This document shows positions 33,981 through 47,400 of a stretch of DNA of 64,000 nucleotides, piece by piece; the first letter of the stretch is position 1, and every line of letters begins with the position of its first letter. The position numbers and the translations under genes are program-made. This DNA is from Arenicola marina (Eukaryota > Annelida > Polychaeta > Arenicolidae), in NCBI GenBank assembly GCA_964019135.1, contig OZ025255.1, forward strand, positions 1,674,001 to 1,738,000, in the 5' to 3' direction. The notes below the pieces were generated by a model. The model did no database searches. It saw only the letters and a list, made by a program, of their open reading frames with translations, and had not been told where the DNA came from.

Positions 33981-36900
33981 TCCACTGACCACCAGTACAG
34001 GTTGAGGGTGACACCTGTCTTCCACTGACCCCCAGTACGGGTTCAGGGCGACTCCTGTCGTCCACTGACCCCCAGTACGGTTTCAGGGCGACTCCTGTCG
34101 TTCACGGACCACCAGTACGGGTTCAAGGCGACTCCTGTCGTTCACTGACCACCAGTAGGGGTTCAGGGCGACTCCTGTCGTCCACTGACCCCCAGTACGG
34201 GTTCAGGGCGACTCCTGTCGTCCACGGGCCCCCAGTACGGGTTCAGGGCGACTCCTGTCGTTCACTGACCACCAGTACGGGTTCAGGGCGACTCCTGTCG
34301 TTCACTGACCACCAGTACGGGTTCAGGGTGACGCCTGTCGTTCACTGACCACCAGTACGGGTTCAGGGCGACTACTGTCGTCCACTGACCACCATTACAG
34401 GTTCAGGGCGACTCCTGTCGTCCACTGACCCCCAGTACGGGTTCAGGGCGACTCCTGTCGTCCACTGACCACCAGTACAGGTTCAGGGCGACTCCTGTCG
34501 TCCACTGACCACCAGTGCGGGTTCAGGGCGACTCCTGTCGTCAACGGATCCCCAGTACGGGTTCAGGGCGACTCCTGTCGTCCACTGGCCACCAGTACGG
34601 ATACAGGGCGACTCCTGTCGTCCACTGACCACCAGTACGGGTTCAGGGCGACTCCTGTCGTCCACGGACCCCCAGTACGGGTTCAGGGCGACTCCTGTCG
34701 TTCACTGACCACCAGTACGGGTTCAGGGCGACTCCTGTCGTTCACTGACCACCAGTACGGGTTCAGGGCGACTCCTGTCGTCCACTGACCCCCAGTACGG
34801 GTTCAGGGCGACTCCTGTCGTCCACGGACCTCCAGTACGGGTTCAGGGCGACACCTGTCGTCCACTGACCACTAGTACTGGTTCAGGGCGACTCCTGTCG
34901 TCCACGGACCCCCAGTGCGGGTTCAGGGCGACTCCTGTCGTTCACTGATAACCAGTACGGGTTCAGGGCGACTCCTGTCGTTCACTGACCACCAGTACGG
35001 GTTCAGAGCGACTCCTGTCGTTCACTGACCACCAGTACGGGTTCAGGGCGACTCCTGTCGTTCACTGACCACCAGTACGGGTTCAGGGCGACTCCTGTCG
35101 TCCACTGACCCCCAGTACGGGTTCAGGGCGACCCCTGTCGTTCACGGACCCCCAGTACGGGTTCAGGGCGACTCCTGTCGTCCACGGGCCCCCAGTACGG
35201 GTTCAGGGCGACTCCTGTCGTCCACTGACCCCCAGTAGGGGTTCGGGGCGACTCCTGTCGTCCACTGACCCCCAGTACGGGTTCAGGGCGACTCCTGTCG
35301 TCTACTGACCACCAGTACGGGTTCAGGGTGACGCCTGTCGTTCACTGACCACCAGTACGGGTTCAGGGCGACTCCTGTCGTCCTCTGACCACCAGTACGG
35401 GTTCAGGGTGACGCCTGTCGTTCACTGACCACCAGTACGGGTTCAGGGCGACTCCTGTCGTCCACTGACCCCCAGTACGGGTTCAGGGCGACTCCTGTCG
35501 TCCACTGACCCCCAGTACGGGTTCAGGGCGACTCCTGTCGTCCACGGGCCCCCAGTACGAGTTCAGGGCGACTCCTGTCGTTCACTGACCACCAGTACGG
35601 GTTCAGGGCGACTCCTGTCGTTCACTGACCACCAGTACGGGTTCAGGGTGACGCCTGTCGTTCACTGACCACCAGTACGGGTTCAGGGCGACTACTGTCG
35701 TCCACTGACCACCATTACAGGTTCAGGGCGACTCCTGTCGTCCACTGACCCCCAGTACGGGTTCAGGGCGACTCCTGTCGTCCACTGACCACCAGTACAG
35801 GTTCAGGGCGACTCCTGTCGTCCACTGACCCCCAGTACGGGTTCAGGGCGACTCCTGTCGTCCACTGATCCCCAGTACGGGTTCAGGGCGAGTCCTGTCG
35901 TCCACTGACCCACAGTACGGGTTCAGGGCGACTACTGTCGCCCACTGACCACCATTACAGGTTCAGGGCGACTCCTGTCGTCCACTGACCCCCAGTACGG
36001 GTTCAGGGCGACTCCTGTCGTCCACTGACCACCAGTACAGGTTCAGGGTGACACCTGTCTTCCACTGACCCCCAGTACGGGTTCAGGGCGACTCCTGTCG
36101 TCCACTGACCCCCAGTACGGTTTCAGGGCGACTCCTGTCGTTCACGGACCACCAGTACGGGTTCAAGGCGACTCCTGTCGTTCACTGACCACCAGTACGG
36201 GTTCAGGGCGACTCCTGTCGTTTACTGACCACCAGTACGGGTTCAGGGCGACTCCTGTTGTCCACTGACTCCCAGTACGGGTTCAGGGCGACTCCTGTCG
36301 TCCACTGACCACCAGTGCGGGTTCAGGGCGACTCCTGTCGTCAACGGACCCCCAGTACGGGTTCAGGGCGACTCCTGTCGTCCACTGAACACCAGTACGG
36401 GTACAGGGCGACTCCTGTCGTCCACTGACCACCAGTACGGGTTCAGGGCGACTCCTGTCGTCCACGGACCCCCAGTACGGGTTCAGGGCGACTCCTGTCG
36501 TTCACTGACCACCAGTACGGGTTCAGGGCGACTCCTGTCGTTCACTGACCACCAGTACGGGTTCAGGGCGACTCCTGTCGTCCACTGACCCCCAGTACGG
36601 GTTCAGGGCGACTCCTGTCGTCCACGGACCTCCAGTACGGGTTCAGGGCGACTCCTGTCGTCCACTGACCACTAGTACTGGTTCAGGGCGACTCCTGTCG
36701 TCCACGGATCCCCAGTGCGGGTTCAGCGCGACTCCTGTCGTTCACTGATAACCAGTACGGGTTCAGGGCGACTCCTGTCGTTCACTGACCACCAGTACGG
36801 GTTCAGAGCGACTCCTGTCGTTCACTGACCACCAGTACGGGTTCAAGGCGACTCCTGTCGTTCACTGACCACCAGTACGGGTTCAGGGCGACTCCTGTCG

Positions 36901-39900
36901 TCCACTGACCCCCAGTACGGGTTCAGGGCGACCCCTGTCGTTCACGGACCCCCAGTACGGGTTCAGGGCGACTCCTGTCGTCCACGGGCCCCCAGTACGG
37001 GTTCAGGGCGACTCCTGTCGTCCACTGACCCCCAGTAGGGGTTCAGGGCGACTCCTGTCGTCCACTGACCCCCAGTACGGGTTCAGGGCGACTCCTGTCG
37101 TCTACTGACCACCAGTACGGGTTCAGGGCGACTCCTGTCGTTCACTGACCCCCAGTACGGGTTCAGGACGACTCCTGTCGTCCACTGACCGCCAGTACGG
37201 GTTCAGGGCGACTCCTGTCGTCCACTGACCACCAGTACGGGTTCAGGGCGACTCCTGTCGTCCACTGAACCCCAGTACGGGTTCAGGGCGACTCCTGTCG
37301 TCCACTGACCCCCAGTAGGGGTTCAGGGCGACTCCTGTCGTCCACTGACCACCAGTACGGGTTCAGAGCGACTCCTGTCGTTCACTGACCACCAGTAGGG
37401 GTTCAGGGCGACTCCTGTCGTTCACTGACCACCAGTACGGGTTCAGGGCGACTCCTGTCGTCCACTGACCCCCAGTACGGGTTCAGGGCGACCCCTGTCG
37501 TTCACGGACCCCCAGTACGGGTTCAGGGCGACTCCTGTCGTCCACGGGCCCCCAGTACGGGTTCAGGGCGACTCCTGTCGTCCACTGACCCCCAGTAGGG
37601 GTTCAGGGCGACTCCTGTCGTCCACTGACCCCCAGTACGGGTTCAGGGCGACTCCTGTCGTCTACTGACCACCAGTACGGGTTCAGGGCGACTCCTGTCG
37701 TTCACTGACCCCCAGTACGGGTTCAGGACGACTCCTGTCGTCCACTGACCCCCAGTACGGGTTCAGGGCGACTCCTGTCGTCCACTGACCACCAGTACGG
37801 GTTCAGGGCGACTCCTGTCGTCCACTGAACCTTAGTACGGGTTCAGGGCGACTCCTGTCGTCCACTGACCCCCAGTACGGGTTCAGGGCGACTCCTGTCG
37901 TCCACTGACCCCCAGTACGGGTTCAGGGCGACTACTGTCGTCCACTGACCCCCAGTACGGGTTCAGGGCGACTCCTGTCGTCCACTGATCCCCAGTACGG
38001 GTTCAGGGCGACTCCTGTCGTCCACTGACCCCCAGTACGGGTTCAGGGCGACTCCTCTCGTCCACTGACCACCAGTACAGGTTCAGGGTGACACCTGTCT
38101 TCCACTGACCCCCAGTACGGGTTCAGGGCGACTCCTGTCGTCCACTGACCCCCAGTACGGTTTCAGGGCGACTCCTGTCGTCCACTGACCTCCAGTACGG
38201 GTTCAGGGCGACTCCTGTCGTCCACGGACCTCCAGTACGGGTTCAGGGCGACTCCTGTCGTCCACTGACCACCAGTACTGGTTCAGGGCGACTCCTGTCG
38301 TCCACGGACCCCCAGTGCGGGTTCAGGGCGACTCCTGTCGTTCACTGATAACCAGTAGGGGTTCAGGGCGACTCCTGTCGTTCACTGACCACCAGTACGG
38401 GTTCAGAGCGACTCCTGTCGTTCACTGACCACCAGTACGGGTTCAGGGCGACTCCTGTCGTCCACTGACCCCCAGTACGGGTTCAGGGCGACTCCTGTCG
38501 TCCACTGACCCCAAGTACGGGTTCAGGGCGACTCCTGTCGTCCACGGGCCCCCAGTACGGGTTCAGGGCGACTCCTGTCGTTTACTGACCACCAGTACGG
38601 GTTCAGGGCGACTCCTGTCATTCACTGACCACCAGTATGGGTTCAGGGTGACGCCTGTCGTTCACTGACCACCAGTACGGGTTCAGGGCGACTACTGTCG
38701 TCCACTGACCACCATTACAGGTTCAGGGCGACTCCTGTCGTCCACTGACCCCCAGTACGGGTTCAGGGCGACTTCTGTCGCCCACTGATCCCCAGTACGG
38801 GTTCAGGGCGACTCCTGTCGTCCACTGACCCACAGTACGGGTTCAGGGCGACTACTGTCGCCCACTGACCACCATTACAGGTTCAGGGCGACTCCTGTCG
38901 TCCACTGACCCCCAGTACGGGTTCAGGGCGACTCCTGTCGTCCACTGACCACCAGTACAGGTTCAGGGTGACACCTGTCTTCCACTGACCCCCAGTACGG
39001 GTTCAGGGCGACTCCTGTCGTCCACTGACCCCCAGTACGGGTTCAGGGCGACTCCTGTCGTCCACGGACCTCCAGTACGGGTTCAGGGCGACTCCTGTCG
39101 TCCACTGACCATTAGTACTGGTTCAGGGCGACTCCTGTCGTCCACGGACCCCCAGTGCGGGTTCAGGGCGACTCCTGTCGTTCACTGATAACCAGTACGG
39201 GTTCAGGGCGACTCCTGTCGTTCACTGACCACCAGTACGGGTTCAGAGCGACTCCTGTCGTTCACTGACCACCAGTACGGGTTCAGGGCGACTCCTGTCG
39301 TTCACTGACCACCAGTACGGGTTCAGGGCGACTCCTGTCGTCCACTGACCCCCAGTATGGGTTCAGGGCGACCCCTGTCGTTCACGGACCCCCAGTACGG
39401 GTTCAGGGCGACTCCTGTCGTCCACGGGCCCCCAGTACGGGTTCAGGGCGACTCCTGTCGTTCACTGACCACCAGTACGGGTTCAGGGCGACTCCTGTCG
39501 TTCACTGACCACCAGTACGGGTTCAGGGTGACGCCTGTCGTTCACTGACCACCAGTACGGGTTCAGGGCGACTCCTGTCGTCCACTGACCACCAGTACGG
39601 GTTCATGGCGACTCCTGTCGACAACGGACCCCCAGTACGGGTTCAGGGCGACTCCTGTCGTCCACTGACCACCAGTACGGGTTCAGGGCGACTCCTGTCG
39701 TCCACGGACCCCCAGTACGGGTTCAGGGCGACTCCTGTCGTTCACTGACCACCAGTACGGGTTCAGGGCGACTCCTGTCGTCCACGGACCCCCAGTACGG
39801 GTTCAGGGCGACTCCTGTCGTCCACTGACCACCAGTACGGGTTCAGGGCGACTCCTGTCGTTCACTGACCACCAGTACGGGTTCAGGGCGACTCCTGTCG

Positions 39901-41280
39901 TTTACTGACCACCAGTACGGGTTCAGGGCGACTCCTGTTGTCCACTGACTCCCAGTACGGGTTCAGGGCGACTCCTGTCGTCCACTGACCACCAGTGCGG
40001 GTTCAGGGCGACTCCTGTCGTCAACGGACCCCCAGTACGGGTTCAGGGCGACTCCTGTCGTCCACTGACCACCAGTACGGGTACAGGGCGACTCCTGTCG
40101 TCCACTGACCACCAGTACGGGTTCAGGGCGACTCCTGTCGTCCACGGACCCCCAGTACGGGTTCAGGGCGACTCCTGTCGTTCACTGACCACCAGTACGG
40201 GTTCAGGGCGACTCCTGTCGTTCACTGACCACCAGTACGGGTTCAGGGCGACTCCTGTCGTCCACTGACCCCCAGTACGGGTTCAGGGCGACTCCTGTCG
40301 TCCACGGACCTCCAGTACGGGTTCAGGGCGACTCCTGTCGTCCACTGACCATTAGTACTGGTTCAGGGCGACTCCTCTCGTCCACGGACCCCCAGTGCGG
40401 GTTCAGGGCGACTCCTGTCGTTCACTGATAACCAGTACGGGTTCAGGGCGACTCCTCTCGTTCACTGACCACCAGTACGGGTTCAGAGCGACTCCTGTCG
40501 TTCACTGACCACCAGTACGGGTTCAGGGCGACTCCTGTCGTTCACTGACCACCAGTACGGGTTCAGGGCGACTCCTGTCGTCCACTGACCCCCAGTATGG
40601 GTTCAGGGCGACCCCTGTCGTTCACGGACCCCCAGTACGGGTTCAGGGCGACTCCTGTCGTCCACGGGCCCCCAGTACGGGTTCAGGGCGACTCCTGTCG
40701 TTCACTGACCACCAGTACGGGTTCAGGGCGACTCCTGTCGTTCACTGACCACCAGTACGGGTTCAGGGTGACGCCTGTCGTTCACTGACCACCAGTACGG
40801 GTTCAGGGCGACTCCTGTCGTTCACTGACCACCAGTACGAGTTCAGGGCGACTCCTGTCGTCCACTGACCCCCAGTACGGGTTCAGGGCGACTCCCGTCG
40901 TTCCCTGACCACCAGTACGGGTTCAGGGCGACTCCTGTCGTCCACGGACCCGCAGTACAGGTTCAAGGCGACCCCTGTCGTCCACTGACGCCCAGTACGG
41001 GTTCAGGGCGACTCCTATCGTCCACTGACCCCCTGTACGGGTTCAGGGCGACTCCTGTCGTCCACCCACCACCAGTACGGGTTCAGGGCGACTCCTGTCG
41101 TCCACTGACAGCAAGTACGGGTTCAGGGCGACTCTTGTCGTCCACTGACCACCATTACGGGTTCAGGGCGACTCCTGTCGTCCATGGACCCCCAGTACAG
41201 GTTCAAGGCGACCCCTGTCGTCCACTGACCCACAGTACGGGTTCAGGGCGACTCCTGTCGTCCACTGATCCCCAGTACGG

Positions 41281-41310
41281 GTTCAGGGCGACCACAGACA
41301 CCCAGTACGG
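41281..41310. repeat. Shortened 30-bp unit, first occurrence
   Basis: GTTCAGGGCGACCACAGACA then CCCAGTACGG: the ten bases CTCCTGTCGT are missing from an otherwise normal unit. Confidence 0.9.
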
Positions 41311-43710
41311 GTTCAGGGCGACCCCTGTCGTCCACGGACCCCCAGTACGGGTTCAGGGCGACTCCTGTCGTCCACGGGCCCCCAGTACGGGTTCAGGGCG
41401 ACTCCTGTCGTTCACTGACCACCAGTACGGGTTCAGGGTGACGCCTGTCGTTTACTGACCACCAGTACCGGTTCAGGGCGACTACTGTCGTCCACTGACC
41501 ACCATTACAGGTTCAGGGCGACTCCTGTCGTCTACTGACCCCCAGTACGGGTTCAGGGCGACTCCTGTCGTCCACTGACCACCAGTACAGGTTCAGGGCA
41601 ACTCCTGTCGTCCACTGACCCCCAGTACGGGTTCAGGGCGACTCCTGTCGTCCACTGATCCCCAGTACGGGTTCAGGGCGACTCCTGTCGTCCACTGACC
41701 CCCAGTACGGGTTCAGGGCGACTCCTGTCGTCCACTGACCACCATTACAGGTTCAGGGCGACTCCTGTCGTCCACTGACCCCCAGTACGGGTTCAGGGCG
41801 ACTCCTGTCGTCCACTGACCACCAGTACAGGTTCAGGGTGACACCTGTCTTCCACTGACCCCCAGTACGGGTTCAGGGCGACTCCTGTCGTCCACTGACC
41901 CCCAGTACGGTTTCAGGGCGACTCCTGTCGTCCACTGACCACCAGTACGGGTTCAGGGCGACTCCTGTCGTCCACGGACCCCCAGTACGGGTTCAGGGCG
42001 ACTCCTGTCGTTCACTGACCACCAGTACGGGTTCAGGGCGACTCCTGTCGTTCACTGACCACCAGTACGGGTTCAAGGCGACTCCTGTCGTTCACTGACC
42101 ACCAGTACGGGTTCAGGGCGACTCCTGTCGTTTACTGACCACCAGTACTGGTTCAGGGCGACTCCTGTTGTCCACTGACTCCCAGTACGGGTTCAGGGCG
42201 ACTCCTGTCGTCCACTGACCACCAGTACGGGTTCATGGCGACTCCTGTCGACAACGGACCCCCAGTACGGGTTCAGGGCGACTCCTGTCGTCCACTGACC
42301 ACCAGTACGGGTTCAGAGCGACTCCTGTCGTCCACGGACCCCCAGTACGGGTTCAGGGCGACTCCTGTCGTTCACTGACCACCAGTACTGGTTCAGGGCG
42401 ACTCCTGTCGTTCACTCACCACCAGTACGGGTTCAGGGCGACTCCTGTCGTCCACTGACCCCCAGTACGGGTTCAGGGCGACTCCTGTCGTCCACGGACC
42501 TCCAGTACGGGTTCAGGGCGACTCCTGTCGTCCACTGACCACCAGTACTGGTTCAGGGCGACTCCTGTCGTCCACGGACCCCCAGTGCGGGTTCAGGGCG
42601 ACTCCTGTCGTTCACTGATAACCAGTACGGGTTCAGGGCGACTCCTGTCGTTCACAAACCACCAGTACGGGTTCAGAGCGACTCCTGTCGTTCACAGACC
42701 ACCAGTACGGGTTCAGGGCGACTCCTGTCGTTCACTGACCACCAGTACGGGTTCAGGGCGACTCCTGTCGTCCACTGACCCCCAGTACGGGTTCAGGGCG
42801 ACCCCTGTCGTCCACGGACCCCCAGTACGGGTTCAGGGCGATTCCTGTCGTCCACGGGCCCCCAGTACGGGTTCAGGGCGACTCCTGTCGTTCACTGACC
42901 ACCAGTACGGGTTCAGGGCGACTCCTGTCGTTCACTGACCACCAGTACGGGTTCAGGGTGACGCCTGTCGTTCACTGACCACCAGTACGGGTTCAGGGCG
43001 ACTCCTGTCGTTCACTGACCACCAGTACGGGTTCAGGGCGACTCCTGTCGTCCACTGACCCCCAGTACGGGTTCAGGGCGACTCCCGTCGTTCACTGACC
43101 ACCAGTACGGGTTCAGGGCGACTCCTGTCGTCCACGGACCCCCAGTACAGGTTCAAGGCGACCCCTGTCGTCCACTGACCCCCAGTACGGGTTCAGGGCG
43201 ACTCCTGTCGTCCACTGACCCCCTGTACGGGTTCAGGGCGACTCCTGTCGTCCACTCACCACCAGTACGGGTTCAGGGCGACTCCTGTCGTCCACTGACC
43301 CCAAGTACGGGTTCAGGGCGAGTCTTGTCGTCCACTGACCACCATTACGGGTTCAGGGCGACCCCTGTCGTCCATGGACCCCCAGTACAGTTTCAGGGCG
43401 ACTCCTGTCGTCCACTGATCCCCAGTACGGGTTCAGGGCGACCCCTGTCGTTCACTGACCACCAGTACGGGTTCAGGGCGACTCCTGCCGTTCACTGACC
43501 CCCAGTACGGGTTCAGGGCGACTCCTGTCGTTCACTGACCACCAGTACGGGTTCAGGGCGACTCCTGTCGTCCACTGACCCCCAGTACGGGTTCAGGGCG
43601 ACTCCCGTCGTTCACTGACCACCAGTACGGGTTCAAGGCAACCCCTGTCGTCCACTGACCCCCAATACGGGTTCAGGGCGACTCCTGTCGTCCACTGACC
43701 CCCAGTACGG

Positions 43711-43740
43711 GTTCAGGGCGACCACTGACACCCAGTACGG
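43711..43740. repeat. Shortened 30-bp unit, second occurrence
   Basis: This has the same ten-base loss as 41281-41310, with ACCACTGACACCC. The two sites are 2430 bp apart. Confidence 0.9.
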
Positions 43741-46700
43741 GTTCAGGGCGACTCCTGTCGTCCAATGACCCCCAGTACGGGTTCAGGGCGACTCCTGTCG
43801 TCCAATGACCCCCAGTACGGGTTCAGGGCGACTCCTGTCTTTCACTGACCACCAGTACGGGTCCAGGGCGACTCCTGTCTTCCCTGACCACCAGTGCGGG
43901 TTCAGGGCGACTCCTGTCGTCCACTGACCACCAGTACGGTTTCAGGGCGACTCCTGTCTTTCACTGACCACCATTACGGGTTCAGGGCGAATCTTGTCTT
44001 TCACTTACCACCAGTACGGGTTCAGGACGACTCCTGTCGTCCACTGACCGCCAGTACGGGTTCAGAGCGACTCCTGTCTTTCACTGACCACCAGTACGGG
44101 TTCAGGGCGAATCCTGTCTTCGACTGACCACCAGGACGGGTTCAGGGCGACTCCTGTCTTCCACTGACCCCCAGTATGGGTCCAGGACGACACCTGTCGT
44201 CCACTGACCGCCAGTGCGGGTTCAGGGCGACTCCTGTCTTTCACTGACCACCAGTACGGGTTCAGGGCGAATCCTCTCTTCCACTGACCACCAGTACGGG
44301 TCCAGGACGACTCCTGTCGTCCACTGACCACAAGTACGGGTTCAGAGCGACTCCTGTCTTTAACTGACCACCAGTACAGGTTCAGGGCGACTCCTGTCGT
44401 CCACTGACCGCCAGTACGGGTTCAGGACGACTCCTGTCGTCCACTGACCACCTGTACGGGTTCAGGGCGACTCCTGTCGTCCACTCACCACCTGTACGGG
44501 CTCAGGGCGAATCCTGTCTTCCACTGAGCACCAGTACTGGTCCAGGACGACTCCTGTCGTCCACTGACCACCGGTACGGGTTCAGAGCGACTCCTGTCTT
44601 CCACTGACCACCAGTACGGGTTCAGGGCGACTCCTGTTTTTCACTTACCACCAGTACGGGTCCAGGACGAATCTTGTCTTCCACTTATGGCCAGTACGGG
44701 TTCAGAGCGACTCTTGTCTTTCACTGACCACCAGAACGGTTTCAGGGCGACACCTGTCGTCCACGGACCCCCAGTACAGGTTCATGGCGACCCCTGTCGT
44801 CCACTGACGCCCAGTACGGGTTCAGGGCGACTCCTGTCGTCCACTGACCCCCAGTACGGGTTCAGGGCGACTCCTGTCGTCCACTCACCACCAGTACGGG
44901 TTTAGGGCGACTCTTGTCGTCCACTGACCACCAGTACGGGTTCAGGGCGACTCCTCTCGACCACGGACCCCCAGTACAGGTTCAAGGCGACTGCTGCCGT
45001 TCACTGACCCCCAGTACGGGTTCAGGGCGACTCCTGTCGTCCACTGACCCCCAGTACGGGTTCAGGGCGACCCCTGTCGTCCACTGACCCCCAGTACGGG
45101 TTCAGGGCGACTCCTGTCGTCCACTGACCACGATTACAGGTTCAGGGCGACTCCTGTCGTCCACTGACCCCCAGTACGGGTTCAGGGCGACTCCTGTCGT
45201 CCACTGACCACCAGTACGGGTTCAGGGTGACACCTGTCTTCCACTGACCCCCAGTACGGGTTCAGGGCGACTCCTGTCGCCCACTGACCCCCAGTACGGG
45301 TTCAGGGCGACTCCTGTCGTCCACTGAACCCCAGTACGGGTTCAGGGCGACTCCTGTCGTCCACTGACCCCCAGTACGGGTTCAGGGCGACTCCTGTCTT
45401 TCACTGACCACCAGTACGGGTCCAGGGCGAATCCTGTCTTCCACTGACCACCAGTACGGGTTCAGGGCGACTTCTGTCGTCCACTGACCACCAGTACGGG
45501 TTCAGGGCGACTCCTGTCTTTCACTGACCACCATTACGGGTTCAGGGCGAATCCTGTCTTCCACGTACCACCAGTACGGGTCCAGGACGACTCCTGTCGT
45601 CCACTGACCGCCAGTACGGGTTCAGAGCGACTCCTGTCTTTCACTGACCACCAGTACGGGTCCAGGGCGACTCCTGTCGTCCACTGACCGCCAGTACGGG
45701 TCCAGGACGACTCCTGTCGTCCACTGACCGCCAGTACGGGTCCAGGACGACTCCTGTCGTCCACTGACCGCCAGTACGGGTTCAGGGCGACTCCTGCCTT
45801 TCACTGACCACCAGTACGGGTTCAGGGCGAATCCTGTCTTCCACTGACCACCAGTACGGGTCCAGGACGACTCCTGTCGTCCACTGACCACCAGTACGGG
45901 TTCAGAGCGACTCCTGTCTTCCACTGACTACCAGTACGGGTCCAGGGCGACTCCTGTCGTCCACTGACCACCAGTACGGGTCCAGGACGACTCCTGTCGT
46001 CCACTGACCACCAGTACGGGTTCAGGGCGACTCCTGTCTTCCACTGACCACCAGTACGGGTTCAGGGCGACTCCTGTCTTTCACTTACCACCAGTACGGG
46101 TCCAGGACGAATCCTGTCTTCCACTTACCGCCAGGACGGGTTCAGAGCGACTCCTGTCTTTCACTGACCACCAGTACGGGTTCAGGGTGACTCCTGTCGT
46201 CCGGTGACCACCAGTACGGGTCCAGGACGGCTCCTGTCGTCCACTGATCACCAGTACGGGTTCAGGGCGACTCCTGTCGTCCACTGACCACCAGTACGGG
46301 TTCAGGGCGACTCCTGTCTTTCACTTACCACCAGTACGGGTCCAGGAAGAATCTTGTCGTCTACTGACCACCAGTACGGGTTCAGAGCGACTCCTGTCGT
46401 CCACTGACCACCAGTACGGGTCCAGGGCGACTCCTGTCGTCCACTGACCACCAGTACGGGTCCAGGACGACTCCTGTCGTCCACTGACCACCAGTACGGG
46501 TTCAGGGCGACTCCTGTCTTCCACTGACCACCAGTAAGGGTTCAGGGCGACTCCTGTCGTCCACTGACCCCCAGTACGGGTTCAGCGCGACTCCTGTCGT
46601 CCACTGACCCCCAGTACGCGTTCAGGGCGACTCCTGTCGTCTACTGACCACCATTACAGGTTCAGGGCGACTCCTGTCGTCCACTGACCCCCAGTACGGG

Positions 46701-47400
46701 TTCAGGGCGACTCCTGTCGTCCACTGACCACCAGTACGGGTTCAGGGTGACACCTGTCTTCCACTGACCCCCAGTACGGGTTCAGGGCGACTCCTATCGC
46801 CCACTGACCCCCAGTACGGGTTCAGGGCGACTCCTGTCGTCCACTGAACCCCAGTACGGGTTCAGGGCGACTCCTGTCGTCCACGGACCCCCAGTACGGG
46901 TTCAGGGCGACTTCCGTCGTCCACTGACCACCAGTACGGGTTCAGGGCGACTCCTGTCTTTCACTGACCACCATTACGGGTTCAGGGCGAATCCTGTCTT
47001 CCACTTACCACCAGTACGGGTCCAGGACGACTCCTGTCGTCCACTGACCGCCAGTACGGGTTCAGAGCGACTCCTGTCTTTCACTGACCACCATTACGGG
47101 TTCAGGGCGACTCCTGTCTTCCACTGACCACCAGTACGGGTCCAGGGCGACTCCTGTCTTCCACTGACCGCTAGTACGGGTTCAGGGCGACTCCTGTCTT
47201 TCACTGACCACCAGTACGGGTTCAGGGCGAATCCTGTCTTCCACTGACCACCAGTACGGGTCCAGGACGACTCCTGTCGTCCACTGACCACCAGTACGGG
47301 TTCAGAGCGACTCCTGTCTTCCACTGACCACCAGTACGGGTCCAGGGCGACTCCTGTCGTCCACTGACCACCAGTACGGGTCCAGGACGACTCCTGTCGT

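Larger units (their letters stand above)
31464..43879. repeat. 40-bp array, proximal subfamily domain
   Basis: Units here mainly read GTCGTCCACTGACC, GTCGTTCACTGACC or GTCGTCCACGGACC, joined to GGGTTCAGGGCGACTCC. Forms with CTTCCACTG occur mostly next to GGGTGACACC. The TCCAGGACGA and GCGAATCCTG forms common further on are essentially absent. Confidence 0.85.
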
